The notes below the pieces were generated by a model. The model did no database searches. It was given only the letters and a program-made list of their open reading frames with translations, and was not told the origin of the DNA. This document shows positions 1 through 11,752 of a stretch of 64,000 bases of DNA, in pieces (the first letter of the stretch is position 1; each line of letters begins with the position of its first letter). The position numbers and the translations under genes are program-made. Origin of the DNA: Ophiobolus disseminans (Eukaryota > Ascomycota > Dothideomycetes > Pleosporales > Phaeosphaeriaceae); assembly GCA_010093685.1 (NCBI GenBank), contig MU006220.1:1457502-1521501 (forward strand), read 5' to 3'.

Positions 1-2503
1 CCAGCTTCCCTTGTAAATCCGGCGCACTCGCAAGACCACTCGCATTACTCGGGGCCGAGAAATCGGTAAACGGCTCGAGTGTGAAGGATTTGTTCTGGTC
101 GAATTCAATGAGGAGCATGGGATGCTTGTAGTGCTCCATCATAGCTTCGACTTGGTTGAATAGCCGTCCGTTCGCAAAGCTACCAATGAGGTCGCGCACG
201 GATTTGCGCTCGATGCAGATGTGCGGCGTGAGGACGTAGTCGCCAACCGTGAGCATGCAGGGGACTATGACCATTGCTCTGCCGTGCAGCAAGCTAGGTA
301 GACTAGAGCGGAATTCGCGGACGTCGACGACGACGCGCGGGGGCTCGGTGGTGGCGGTAAGGCGGCCGCCGCCTGCGATGCGGGTGTTTATTGTGCGGAG
401 GAAGGATTCTTCTGGGGCGAGGTTTGCGGTTGTGGAGAGTGTTAGGGCCATGTTTGCGCGCTCTTTGATGAGGCGCGTGAAGGCGTCTTTTTCACGGCGC
501 ACGGCGGAGAGGTAGCGTTGTTCTTCGACGCTGCCGCCGTAGTACATGAAGAAGACTTTTACGGTGCGGTCGGTGTGGGATGAGCGGTAGACTTCTACGC
601 GGCGGATGAAGGCTGCGTCTGGTTCGTACATGATCACGTATCGGGGCTTGGTTTCTTCGAGGATGTGTTCGTCCAGGTCGCCGGAGTAGGGGTGCACTAT
701 GATGAGCGAGTTGGTGTCGAAGAGTTCGTAGTAGGACTCCATGTTGTCAAGAGGATCATACCCAATCTCACCAGGCTTCTGGGCAGCTTCAAGCTCAGTG
801 GGTTGCAGCTCAGCCATGAGACTGGCAATATGTGCGTCTTTATCACCAGCAGTCCGGACAGCTCCAGTATCCGCCCGTGACGGCCCTGCCCCTGGGTTTC
901 CACCTCCTCTGACGCGCCTTCGCTTGTTTGGTGGAGGTTTCCCAGACGTCTGCCGCATGCCACTTTGCACGCTCTTGTCCGTGCTATTGTTGATGGCCTT
1001 TTGGTTTTCAGAGAAGAGCGCCGCGCTTACTCTACTGAAGTCCCGCTTCCAAGTCAAGTAGTTTCGAAGTTTCCGACGCATCATGAATCGTGCTGATGGC
1101 TCGTTGGTGCCTTCGTCGTCCTCGGCGCCAGCCTCAGGTATGACATACATGGTTTGCAGATACTCCCTCAGCTGTGAGCATGTGCCTTGATCACCACACA
1201 TGATGAGTATGGAGCCGTTCGATGTATCTTGCGGTGTCGGGTTGAAGTACGCATCTTGCTCGATCTCTTGTAAAATCTCGGCAAGCTGTGTCCATTTTGG
1301 AAACTCTTCGAGAACAGGCTCAAGTGAGTCGGGCACGACGTTTGCACTGTTGGCTAGGTCTGCGTTGGTCACCTTCCCGGTATACACTCTCCGCTTCGCC
1401 GTAGTGAAGATGGTATCTGCAGCATCTAGAAACAGCCATGGAGACTGATTCTGTTTCGTCGACCCTGGCGGTGGTTGTGACGCTGCTAATACCGTATCAA
1501 GGTACTTATTGAAGCTGATCGCATCGTACGTGAGCAGTGCATGGAGGATGGTACGCAGTAGCGACAGGTCTCGCACGACCTGCCTCGTCTTGAACGTCGT
1601 TCTGTGCCAAACCGGATCCAACTGCCGTCTAATAATCTGATCAAAGTTCTTGTGCAGCGCACTATCGATATTCCAGTCGTCCACCTCGAGCCCCGGATTA
1701 GCTTTCTTCAACTCACCAATGCTCGCCTCCACGCACTCCAGCACCGCATTCTGTATATCCTGCATGGCATCCGTCATCGGCACTTCCAGCTCAATAACCT
1801 CCGCCTTCTTCCTGCCCTCCAGCGACTTCGCAACCGCGACATGAAACCTCGGATACAGCGCGGGTTTCTGCAAAAACAGGTTCTTCATCATATTCGTAAG
1901 CGGCGCAAAGCCCGTCGTGAACGGCTCAGGCGTATCCGAAAACGCCTTGAGGAACCCCGCCTGGTTCTTCTGCCTGTATATCCTGAGTATAAACGCCTCC
2001 AGCGACGTCGCAACCACCTTCTCCGCATGCAGCAGCACCACGCCCGTCACCGTCGCCGGATCCAGCAGCCCAGACAGGAAATCTACAATCAGGATCCGCG
2101 ACGTGATGCTGAATATGCCGCCCTGTGCATACATCTTCTCGCGCGTGCCCACGCTCATCAGGTCCGTGTTCACGAGGCTCAAGCCCCGGCACTTGGGCGC
2201 ATTGCTAACCGCCGCGTGCTCCGCCAGCGCCTCGCCGATCCATATGTTCTCGCGGTCATCGGCGCCGACGAGGAGGATGAGGTTGTTCCCCGCGGCGTCG
2301 TATGAGTGTAGGAGGTTCGTGACGATGCGCAGGAGGCCGAGCCCGCGCGCGAGAAGGACGAGTTCATCTTCTTCGCGCAGCTCGTTGAAGATGTCCTGCT
2401 GGAATTCCTATGATGTCATCAGCTGTGGTACTTTAGCATAGTGTGAGTAGGTGGTTACAAGAGGCAGCGAGAGCTTCACGGGGGCTTGCGCATCGCTGGG
2501 CAT
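1..2503 (-). CDS. rad1: XPF/Rad1 family structure-specific DNA repair endonuclease, C-terminus beyond the window edge
   Basis: Exons are 2503-2459 and 2407-1 (running off the left edge); the intron 2458-2408 (51 bases) removes an in-frame TAG. This is the nuclease subunit of the XPF-ERCC1 (Rad1-Rad10) heterodimer, which cuts 5' of lesions in nucleotide excision repair and trims flaps in recombination in the nucleus. Visible parts: an N-terminal SF2-helicase-like region starting ELREEDELVLLARGLG, a linker with a basic patch (PPNKRRRVRGG), and the nuclease core with GDYVLTPHICIERKSVRDLI near the left end, containing the ERKxxxD active-site signature, followed by NGRLFNQ and LLIEFDQ. The start gives MPSDAQAPVKLSLPL followed after splicing by EFQQDIF, which matches the family N-terminus. 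The C-terminal helix-hairpin-helix dimerisation domain must lie left of the window. Identification is firm from the motif. Confidence 0.95.
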
Positions 2504-2841
2504 TGGTGGAGCTGGGGCGGTGGTGCGGGGCGGGAGGGTTGGCGATGAGCCATGTGGTGCGCGTCAAGCTGGGGTAAAGTGTGGCGCGAGTCGCGAAGTC
2601 ACATGCTCAGGACAGCACTCATCCCACATCTGAAAAGTTGGGCACAACAAGGTAATCAGACTGTATACTAGTCATTATCTGTAAACGTCGTCTCATGTCA
2701 GTCAAGATATCTTAACAGTCTTAATTGACGCTGGGCGAGCGATATATCCCGATCCTAATCATGATGAAAGCGTAGATTCATGCCACTCAAACAACCCTAT
2801 ATATACACAATTTCTTTGAAGAACGTACTCCATCCTACCCA
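2504..2841. other. Intergenic, no gene seen
   Basis: Short gap holding the promoter of the XPF gene and the 3' flank of CBP4. It includes an AT-rich tatatataca stretch near 2799. No supported reading frame. Confidence 0.6.
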
Positions 2842-3401
2842 TCACTGCGTACTCGCCCTTATCTCCGCCTGCCGCCTCCTCGACTCCTCCGCATACGCGT
2901 CCCTCTCCGCCCTCAATCGCTGCTGCTCATCCGCCGAGCGCTTCGCGTCGATTTCCTTCTGCGCGATCCAAACTACTCTGCATCAGCAACTTTCCAAACC
3001 TCCCAAGCCCCCTCCCTTCATATACACAGTCACGGAAAAGACTTACTCGGTTTATCACTCTTACTCGCCTCCTTGAGCTGCTTAGTGAAATTCTCGAAAT
3101 CCTGCTGCGTCTGCTCTCTCCTAGCGAGTGCCTTTTTCTGCAATTCAGGGCTGTATCGCTATCCCAGTAGCCGCGTTAGTGCCACATTTCCACAGCTTGA
3201 AGGTTCCAGGGCGTGGCGAGGTATGCCGTACCTTGAATATCTCTTCCTCGGTCGGCGTAACCCACATGACCAGTGCAGGCCCACCAATACAGAGCACTGC
3301 GCCTCTGTTGCGGGGCGTTAGTAGTGCAACCTTGTTTCCTTTACTGGGGTGTGAGGGACGCACCCGGAGATGGCTTTGATGTAGGTCTGCATTGACGGCA
3401 T
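2842..3401 (-). CDS. CBP4: CBP4, assembly factor of ubiquinol-cytochrome c reductase (complex III)
   Basis: Four exons: 3401-3364, 3304-3232, 3158-3047 and 2972-2842, giving 117 residues. Cbp4 sits in the mitochondrial inner membrane and, with Cbp3-Cbp6, takes newly made cytochrome b into complex III assembly. The family pattern is clear: a short N-terminus (MPSMQTYIKAISG), a membrane segment (GAVLCIGGPALVMWVT, residues about 13-28), the conserved TPTEEEIFK, then RYSPELQKKALARRE, KSDKPIWIAQKE and a charged helical tail ending at RASTQ. Every splice junction keeps frame and restores conserved words: K|RYSPELQ and P|IWIAQ. No single open frame covers the gene, so it can be missed by simple ORF calling. 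It is transcribed in the same direction as the XPF gene to its left. Confidence 0.93.
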
Positions 3402-3855
3402 GGTGGGTGAGTTTGGGGGCTATTAATAGCGCCGTGACGTGTGTAAAAGTAACGTCAGAGCTTGTTCACTGTTCAGATCGAGATGTTGAAGGAGTTTGGT
3501 GGCTGCGGCTTGAGTGGTGGTTGGTGGAGGTGAATCTGGAGTCGATGATCGCGAGTCGGAGATATCGGGTTAGTCATTGCACCGCCACCGTGGCTGTGCA
3601 TTTCTCGTACCGTCCTTGTAGGTTGCGCGTCACTTTGTGCAGATCGTGTCCAGAGCGTTGTGGAGCATGAAACGGTGCTCCTGCATGTTAATCACAGTAT
3701 TGTGAAAGTTGGCTGTTTTTGTGGAATCACATGGGTGTATTGAAATTTGCATGCGTCTGATTATCTTTACATTCAAGACCCTGCGAGCATTTTCACCGCA
3801 GAAGTATCAGTGCATGGAAATAATAATATTATAGGAAAGATATGAAATATTGCTC
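3402..3855. other. Upstream region of CBP4, no gene seen
   Basis: About 450 bases between the CBP4 start and the end of the next gene, which is also on the minus strand. It probably holds the CBP4 promoter and 5' UTR. The part 3760-3850 is AT-rich (aataatattataggaaag). No reading frame with coding character. Confidence 0.5.
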
Positions 3856-6800
3856 TCATAGATCAGAGCTTCGACTATGCCTCTCACGGAGCTCTCGCAA
3901 TGCCACTTTGGCCACCGTCGTCCGCCCTCGCTTAGAAACTACCCAGAACCTACATGTTCTAGAATTCACATACTGCCACACGGTGAACCACTGTGACAAT
4001 CCCAACCCTAAAATGGTGCTTGTAGAGTGACACTCATGCGTTGCACTTACCTGACTCTTATCCCTGTCTTCCATACGATTTACACTGTACCCCTCTCGGG
4101 CCTCTCCCATGCTGGGACAGCTCATCGTACCAGGTCCTTTACCATCTGCAGTGTATTCACAGCCAGCCAGGCCTTCCTCTGTTATTCCATTGGGGAGTCG
4201 CGCTACTCCCTCAGGAAACGGCGGCATCTCGTGCGCATTTGGCGCAAATGATTGGTTCATTGTGTTGGCGTAGAGCTGTCCATCACAGCCGTTTGCTACT
4301 TTCTTGCCGATAGAGGTCTGGAAGAAAAGCCAGGTATAGGCGCTGCCCCGCGTCGCGACAGAACCAAACAGAATGATGGAGATTGCCTTACTCTGAGCTC
4401 GAGGTGGAGCTTTGGCAGAAGGCGCAGCTGCGGATGACGCGGGCTTGACCGACGTCTGTAGTGTGGTTGCATCTTTGCTTGTTGACGTTGAAGCTTTTGA
4501 TGACGACGATGCAATTGAAGAAGAGGATGATGAAGATGCAGGACTCGAGGAAGATGATGACTCGAAGAAGATGAAACCGACGACGACGACGATAAGTTCG
4601 ATGACTTCGAAGCTGTGGTTGTTATTAGAGTATTCGAAGATGTAAAAAGAGTCGACGACGATATGGTGGTCGAAGAATTGGTAGACGCAGACGATGATGA
4701 CGATGACGATGACGATTATGATTGAGAGTCTGAAGACAAGGAAGAGGTCACTTGGGATAGCGATGCACTCGGCAGTGTCGTTACCCCAGTTTGTGACAAG
4801 CTAGAAATGGTGAAAGTAAGGACCCCGTCAAGAGTGACATTGGACGACCCCTTTTCTTCCATTTGCTTCACCACGTCCATCATCTCTCCCATACCATTTG
4901 CGATTCTTGCGACCTCTTCCATTGACGGCACGGCTCTACTAAGTTCGGTTGTGAGCTTCTTAGTAGTGTCAACCACACAGCCTACGAGTTTGAAAGGCGC
5001 CTTGATCAAGTCTGTGATGAAGTTTCGCCTCTCAAGGGTTTCGCTCCGACGACGAAAGGGTGTGCCATCGCAGGACACCACCCCACCAGGCGGCATGCCA
5101 AACTTACGGAACAGCTCTACCGCTTCCGGGATAAGTTTCTCGGTCGCTCTGAGTATCGGCTTCACGTCTGGAATTGGAGTCTCGGGTGCGTTGGCAATGA
5201 TTTTCGGAACTCCAGGTACCTTGGGGATTTGAGGAATACATTTTAGACCCTTACAAGCCCACTTCATGTCAGGCACACCCGGCTTGGGCATATTCATCCA
5301 TATCCCGATAGCAGGCCCGAGACTCGCAAGAAGAATGCCGAGCCCAGCCCATGCCCCTGGTGGGATGCCGTCAGGGTAGTCGGAAACATCCTTCGTGGTG
5401 TATGTGTGAACGGCGAAAGACGGTGGCTCGGGAAGCCACGTGATTTGAGAAGTGATCAAGGGAGTGGTTGTTGACGACGATGGCCTGTCTGTTAATGTAA
5501 TGTGATCAGTGATGACTGCGGTAACGGTACCTGAAGAGATGGAGGTCTTCGATCCGGTGTTAGATTGGGCATTCGAGGTAGCTGACCCAGTGTTAGATTG
5601 GGTATTTGAGGCAGCCGATCCGGTGTTAGATTGTGTGTTTGAGGCAGCCGACTCGGTGTTAGAGCCTGGAGAGGCAGAGTAAGTATTTGAGGCAGCTGAT
5701 CCAGTAATAGATTGGGTATTCGAGGCAGCCGATCCGGTGTTGGAACCTAAAGAGGCAGAGTGGGTATTTGACATCGCAGACCCGGTATTAGAGTAGGTGT
5801 TCAAGGCAGCGGACCCGGTGTTAGATTGGGTATCTGAGGCCTGGGCATTTGAGGAAGCCGACCCAGCATTAGAGTCGGTATTTGAGGCAGCCGACCCAGT
5901 GTTGGAACCTGGAGAGGCAGAGTAGGTATTTGAGGCAGCTGACCCAGTTCTAGAGTGGGTATTTGAGGCAGCCGATCTGGTGTTGAATCTCGAAGAGACA
6001 GAGTCGATCAATGCGGAGCTGGGCGTCGACGAAATATCTGCAATCGAATTGGTGTTCAAACCTGAAGGAGAAACAGTATTCGAGGCAGCCGAGCCGGTGT
6101 TGGAACCTGAGGCGGCAGAGTCGATCGAAGAAAAGCTGGCCGTCGGCGAAATATTTGCTACTGAATTAGTGTTAGAGCCTGAGGGAGAAGCAATATTCGA
6201 AGCGGTACTGGAGGCAGAAGGAGGAACGGTGATTGAATCAGTGTTAGAATCTGAAGGAGTAGCAGTATTCGAAGCAGTATTAGAGCCTGAAGGAGCAACA
6301 TAATTTGAAGCGGTATTAGAACCTCTAGGAGAGACAGAATTCCAAGCGGTATTAGAACTCAAAGAAGGAATAGTATTTGAAGCGGTGCCTGAAGAAGGAT
6401 CAGTGGTGAAGCCAGTATTGGATCTCAAAGGAGGAATAGTATTCGAAGCGGTGCCTGACGAAAGAACAGTAGTGAAACCAGTGTTGGAGCCCGATGGGGG
6501 AACAACACTCGAGGCGGCATTAGATCCGGGAGGAACAATACTCGTGTCGATGTTAGAGCCTGAAGATGGAACAGCACTCGAGGCGGTATTAGATCCTGGG
6601 AGAAACAGTATTCGAGGCGGTATTGGATCCTTCAAGCGTAACAACGCTCGACGCGGCATTGATCTTACAGGCGTAATAACACTCGACGCGGTGTTAGAGC
6701 GGGAACTATCATCAGTGCTTGATGCGGTGCCAGATTACAAAAGACTGGCGGTGATCAACGCAGTGCCAGTTTGCAAAAGACCAGCGGTGATGGATGCAGT

Positions 6801-7453
6801 ATCAGATTGCGGAAGACTAGCGGTGCCAGACTGCAGAAGACTAGCGGTGTTCGATGCAGTGCCTAAGCGAGAACCATCACCAGTACTTGATGCGGCGCCA
6901 AACTGCGCAAGACTAGCAGTGTTCGATGCAGTGCCTAAGCGTGCAGATTCAGTGATTGAACCGGTGTTACTTTGCGGTATGCTAGCACTGTCAGTCGATT
7001 GTATACTTGCGCCTCTTGAAAGAGTAGATTGTCCAGTGCTGATCCCTGATTGTGGAATGTTCGGGTTCAAGAACGATGGACCTGCAGTGACCAAGATAGA
7101 TGAATACAGTGTGGAAGCTAGTCCGATGTGGTTATGTCGCGGGTGCCACCAGCAGCGTTAATATTGCATGGAATAGAAAATTGAGCTGAAGAGGATATAA
7201 CGATGCCACCGGTTCCAGTAGCTAGCAGGATGGTGCTGTTAGATGGGATAGGAAACGGAGCTGAAGAGGATCCAACGATACCACCGGTCCTAGTAGCTAG
7301 CAGAGTGGTGCTGTTAGATGGGACCGGGTATGGAGGTCGTATCGTGGAGGTTGTGTCGGACGACGTTGCTTTGTTATTGCCTGTGCAAATGACTGTATGG
7401 GCCGCTACCAGAGCGGAGGGCAACAATACGAAAGCTGCTGTGGATGCCTTCAT
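3856..7453 (-). pseudogene. Large secreted Ser/Thr-rich repeat protein, apparently broken by stops and frameshifts
   Basis: The reading starts at 7453 with a signal peptide (MKASTAAFVLLPSALVAAHT) and Ser/Thr-rich sequence, stopping at 7118. One frame over, the text continues from about 7145 to a TAA at 6737-6735, and goes on in the same frame to 4716, a 647-residue stretch that begins at 6659. The middle holds many short units of the SNTGSAA / SNTASS kind; then comes a hydrophobic stretch (GAWAGLGILLASLGPAIGIW), a Pro/Ile-rich region with cysteines, and after TAA at 4716 Ser-rich sequence that shifts frame near 4600. The end, in the third frame, has the ordered piece GCDGQLYANTMNQSFAPN and YTADGKGPGTMSCPSMGE, with a possible 60-base in-frame intron near 4050-3991. 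Introns might explain some breaks, but the TAA at 6735 sits where sister repeats have CAA. I read it as a decaying mucin-like cell-surface protein. Function unknown. Confidence 0.55.
5540..6620 (-). repeat. Degenerate tandem coding repeats (SNTGSAA / GSNTASS units)
   Basis: On the minus strand the sequence cycles through units of about 30-45 bases that encode SNTGSAASNT, YSASPGSNTGS or GSNTASNTV variants, at least 20 copies, with individual units diverged. On the plus strand this reads as runs of gtgttag followed by ggtattygaggcagc. One stretch (about 6660-6600) is displaced by one base relative to both flanks, so that NAASSVVTLEGSNTASNT appears only in another frame, which suggests a compensating pair of small indels. 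Confidence 0.7.
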
Positions 7454-8486
7454 GGTAGAGACTGTGCTGTGAAAAGGAATGAAAAGTACAGAATGTCAGC
7501 TTTTCGATCAATGAGCCAGGAATCAACTCTAGAGGCCACAACAGGTATGGGATCATTCCGAACTTATTTAGACTGCTCTTCAGCGTACTCGTACATGCGT
7601 TGATGCCTTGTAGTTGCACGTCTGTTTTGTGCCTGAGGTGTGGAACAATGCGAGCACGTGATGTACCTGCTGCGTGTGCTTTGTCCTCTTATATCGCCTT
7701 TGTTCGGCGAGATAAGATGTGTGCCTGGATTGGTTGTCAATTCGGTGCATGAAGGACAATGGCGGTTGACAAGTGTCAGGGTGTGATCTGAGCGGCTCTG
7801 CGACCCTCTCCGTGCAGAAAGTGCATGATGCGAACGCATTCGTACGGAGATGGGCACGGCTGAAACAGACACTGAGCTGTCGCTGATTCTGCGAGAATGG
7901 TGTCAATCTTGTTCTGCTCGCGATTACGTGCCACGTCGTAATGGCTCAGGGAAGAAGCAAGGTAGTAGCGAGATTGGGCGGGTCATTCGCTGCCAGGTTG
8001 TGTGAAGTGCAGGTCCCGGCCTTGAAACGGTCCCGTGGTAGGCAAGTGTGGCGGTGGAGTGGCGTTGAAACGGCTGGGCATTGTTCTCTGCGGGCGGCAT
8101 GGTGCGTGGTCTTGACGTCGTTCGTCGAGTGCAAGGCCGCTTATATGGAGGTGACTGCTAGCAGCGCCCGAGTGCAGCACGCGTGTGGTTCTCCGTCTTA
8201 CCGTTACTGCGTGTTAATTTGGTACAACCCCTGCCAAGTACCGCCTAGTCGCTCCCGCAGCTCCAACCGCGGCCAGGCCAGCACCGGGATTCAGCAAGTA
8301 CCAGAGTCGAAGGAGAGGGAGACGCTGACTCTCGTCCCTGTGGCTGTGCGCCTTTTCATACGCCTTTTCATAAAGACCGCACGCCCGCCGTTGAGGCGAT
8401 CGCACGCAAAGGCCTCTTCTCCACGTCGACTCTCGCTAGCCTCGCCATTGGACGCGCCTGTGGCTTGAGCATCCGAACGCGCCGCC
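7454..8486. other. Divergent intergenic region, no gene seen
   Basis: Lies between the start of the decayed secreted-protein gene (minus) and the Skt5 gene (plus). It should hold both promoters. The CT-rich, GC-rich part from 8230 to 8486 looks like the long 5' leader of the Skt5 gene. Open frames here overlap one another on both strands and lack family resemblance. Confidence 0.5.
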
Positions 8487-11400
8487 ATGGCATATCAGCA
8501 GCACCCGCAATACGACAGCTATCCGCAGCGCCCGCAGCAGCAGTACTACGACGACGCCCGCCCGCAGTACCCGCAATCGCAGCAGCATGCCGGCTATGAC
8601 GTCCAGTACGACGCGCAATACTACGACTCCGGCTACGACCAGACCGGCTACGGCCAGTGGAACGACGGCTACTACGACCAGCAGGGCCGGTGGGTGGAGA
8701 CGCAGCAGCATGGCGATGTGAGCGGGTATGCGCGACAGCCTCCCCAGGGCCAGGGACGAGGGCAGCCGCCGGCGAACCACCATGCGCGACCACAGGCAGC
8801 GCAAGCCTACAGTGAACCCCGCCAACAACACGCCCCGCGCCCAGACACACGGCCAGACGCAAGGCCAGATGCCCGGAGCAGGCCTTCTGGACGGGGCGAG
8901 GGTGCCCCGCCGAGCCAGCAGCCGCTGCGGGGAGGACTGAGGCCGCCGGGTGAGTTTTGGCTGCCACGGTGCAGACAAGGAGCACGCTGACTGAATGCGC
9001 AGGACTCGACCGCTCTCTGCTGCGGCCTGCCATGCCCAAGAACGTTCCCCAGGACAACCCCTTTCCCTCATTCCCCGCAAAGAAGGGACCCCAGCCCGCG
9101 CCCAGAGACGGCGTCGACCAGGCCATGTTGCGCATGAACATCAGCGATACACAGAACGGGCAGCCCAGATTGCATGCCTCTCCGCCTCGAGGGCCGCCCC
9201 AGCCTATGCCGCCGCAGAACCGAGGGCCGCCGCAACCGCAACCGCAGCAGCCACGACCTGACGCCAATGGCCGCCAGGACTCGGGGCACTTCGAGGGGCA
9301 GGCATACAACCAGCGCCCTCCACAGAACCGCCCGCCTCCTGCACAGCGGGGGCCGCCCGTGAGCCTCCAGGGTGTCCAACCAGCACCACGCCGACCGTCG
9401 GATCCGAACTCGCCCTCGCAGCGCGCATTTGGTCCCAACACACAGAGGTCCGCCACACTACCACAGCAGTTGCCGGCTGGCGGCCAGGGCGTGAACTTTG
9501 GCAACCAGGAGCGGTGGGTTGAGCCAGGCGCTGCACCCGGATTCTACGACGTGTCGTCGCCGACATACGTGCCTCCAAGACCGTCAACCGCCGGCGGTGT
9601 CAGGCAAAATGCGCCGCCCCAACACTCTCAGCAAAGACCTGCAATACCACAGCCACCACTCCCACAGCAACAGCAGCAGTACCACGCACCAGCTCAGCAA
9701 CATCCCCAGCAAGCCCCACCCGAAGAGATAGACGACTTCTACGATGACTACTATGGAGAGGCCAACGATGACATGCCCAACTTCGACGCTATACCCGAGA
9801 CCAGCACCAAGCACCGGCGAGGAGACTCGATCGACAACCACCTGGTTCCGCGTGCCCAGTCCAGACCAACTCCGGGATTGACCCAGACAGTCAGCGCAAC
9901 AGCTGCACAACCTCCTCCACAGAACTTCCAGCAACAAGCACAACGAAGCCGCTCGCAACCAGATCTACACGCGCAGTACGCCAACGAAGTTCATGAGATG
10001 CCCGGAGATGCTCCTCCCATGCCGGTACTGCCGAGGGCGAACACAGGCTTTGATGGCCCCAATGGTCTGCCCAATGCTCCGAGAGGACGAGGGGCACCAC
10101 AACGAGGCATGACAACAGACGGTATGCAACGCCAACCGCCTCAGCCTTATAGGCAAGGCCAGCCCCAGAACTTTGACCCACGCTACGCCCGACAGCCGCC
10201 GCCCGTTCAGCGAGGATACTCAAATGAGTCTGCGTATTCAGAGCCTCCACTGAATGCCATGAGGAATGTCTCGTCTCCAATGCCTTCGGGTACTCCTGTA
10301 CCACGTCCAGGAACTGCAGGTCCCGCGCCAGGTCGGCGGCCAAGTGCAGCTCGACCGCCATCAAATCCAGATGCTCTGCCAGCGCATCCGGCACCGGTCC
10401 GAGCCGGTCTGATGCAGCAGCAGCAACCTCCTCAAACTAAACTGCCGCCCGGTGCAAGACCCCCACCTATTCGCCAATACAACAGCGATACTGCTCGCGC
10501 AAGTTATGATAGCCAGCAGTCCGTTAGCCAAAGACAGAGCGTTGTGCCGCATCCGGTGACATACGATGAACTGAATCGTCTCCGAAACATTGTCAGGACC
10601 AACCCTTCCGACAATGCTACCGGCTTGGTACTTGCAAAGAAGCTTGTGGAAGCTGCGAGTGTGCTGTCAGATGAAGGCGGTACCGCCGATGCACGCACAC
10701 GGAACAAAAATCGCGAAAAGTTCATACTCGAAGGCCACAAGACGCTTAAGAAGCTGGTCTCAAACGGCTACCCAGACGCCATGTTCTACTTTGCTGATTG
10801 CTACGGTCAAGGCCTACTCGGCTTGCAAGTCGACACCAAGGAAGCGTTCACCCTATACCAGTCCGCTGCGAAGGGTGGACATGCTGCAAGCGCATACCGG
10901 ACAGCCGTGTGCTGTGAGATGGGCCATGAAGAAGGCGGCGGCACCAAGAGAGATCCGCTGAAAGCAGTGCAATGGTACCGTCGTGCCGCAGCCCTTGGCG
11001 ACACACCCGCGCTCTACAAGATGGGCATGATCCTGCTCAAGGGCTTACTCGGCCAGCAGCGCAACTTCGGCGAAGCCATCAACATGCTTAAACGCGCTGC
11101 CGAGCGCGCCGACAAAGACAATCCCCACGCCCTCCACGAACTCGCCCTCATCTACGAAGCCCAGACAGGCAACGAACGCGTCATCCAAGACGAAGCCTAC
11201 TCCCTCCAGCTCTTCCACCAAGCCTCCGACCTGGGCTACAAGTTCAGCCAGTTCCGTCTCGGCCAGGCATACGAGTACGGTCTGCTCGGCGTGCAAATCG
11301 ACGCACGCACAAGTATCGCGTGGTACACCAGAGCTGCCGCACAGGAAGAACACCAAAGCGAACTCGCTCTCTCGGGCTGGTACCTCACTGGCACACAAGG

Positions 11401-11752
11401 CATTCTTGAGCAAAGCGACACCGAAGCTTTCCTCTGGGCACGCAAAGCCGCATGCGCAGAGCCCCCACTGCCCAAGGCGTTGTTTGCTATGGGCTACTTC
11501 ACCGAGGTGGGCATAGGGTGTCCACGGAGTCTGGATGAGGCGAAGAGGTGGTATGGACGTGCTGCTGGTGAGTTATATCCCTAGGTGACCATATTGAATA
11601 ACAGCTAACATCCATTCCTAGCCTACAAATTCCCTAAAGCCCAAGAACGTCTTGAGGAACTTAAACGCGGGGGCTCCAAGGCGCAAATGAAGCGCGAACG
11701 TCTTAGTCGGACGAATCAGAAGCAGCAGGAGGAGAATTGCTCGGTTATGTAG
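8487..11752 (+). CDS. SKT5: Skt5/Chs4-type activator of chitin synthase with Sel1 repeats and CaaX end
   Basis: Exons 8487-8949, 9003-11567 and 11622-11752, giving 1052 residues. Skt5/Chs4 proteins recruit and activate class IV chitin synthase (Chs3) at the plasma membrane at septa and growth sites. Residues 1 to about 665 are disordered and rich in Gln, Pro, Tyr and Gly (MAYQQHPQYDSYPQRPQQQYY). The folded part begins near 674 (TYDELNRLRNIV) and contains a row of Sel1 repeats of about 36 residues, from about 720 to 1010, e.g. DAMFYFADCYGQGLLGL and SQFRLGQAYEYGLLGV. The last four residues, CSVM, form a CaaX prenylation box typical of this family and are only reached after splicing the second intron (GTGAGT to CCTAG). 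The start has a strong gccgccATGG context. Identification rests on Sel1 repeats plus CaaX plus the low-complexity N-terminus. Confidence 0.93.

Noticed and set aside
1604..2441. Plus-strand frames of 174-233 residues at the left end
   Set aside because: They are antisense to the XPF coding exon, whose translation is conserved throughout.
4560..4720. Frame encoding a Val/Ile-rich membrane-like helix (ELIVVVVGFIFFE) in the decayed gene
   Set aside because: It is the out-of-frame reading of TCG/TCA serine codon runs, so the apparent helix is probably an artefact.
8368..9504. 378-residue minus-strand frame opposite the Skt5 gene
   Set aside because: Shadow of GC-rich, Gln/Pro-coding repeats; rich in Gly, Cys, Trp and Arg and with no family resemblance.
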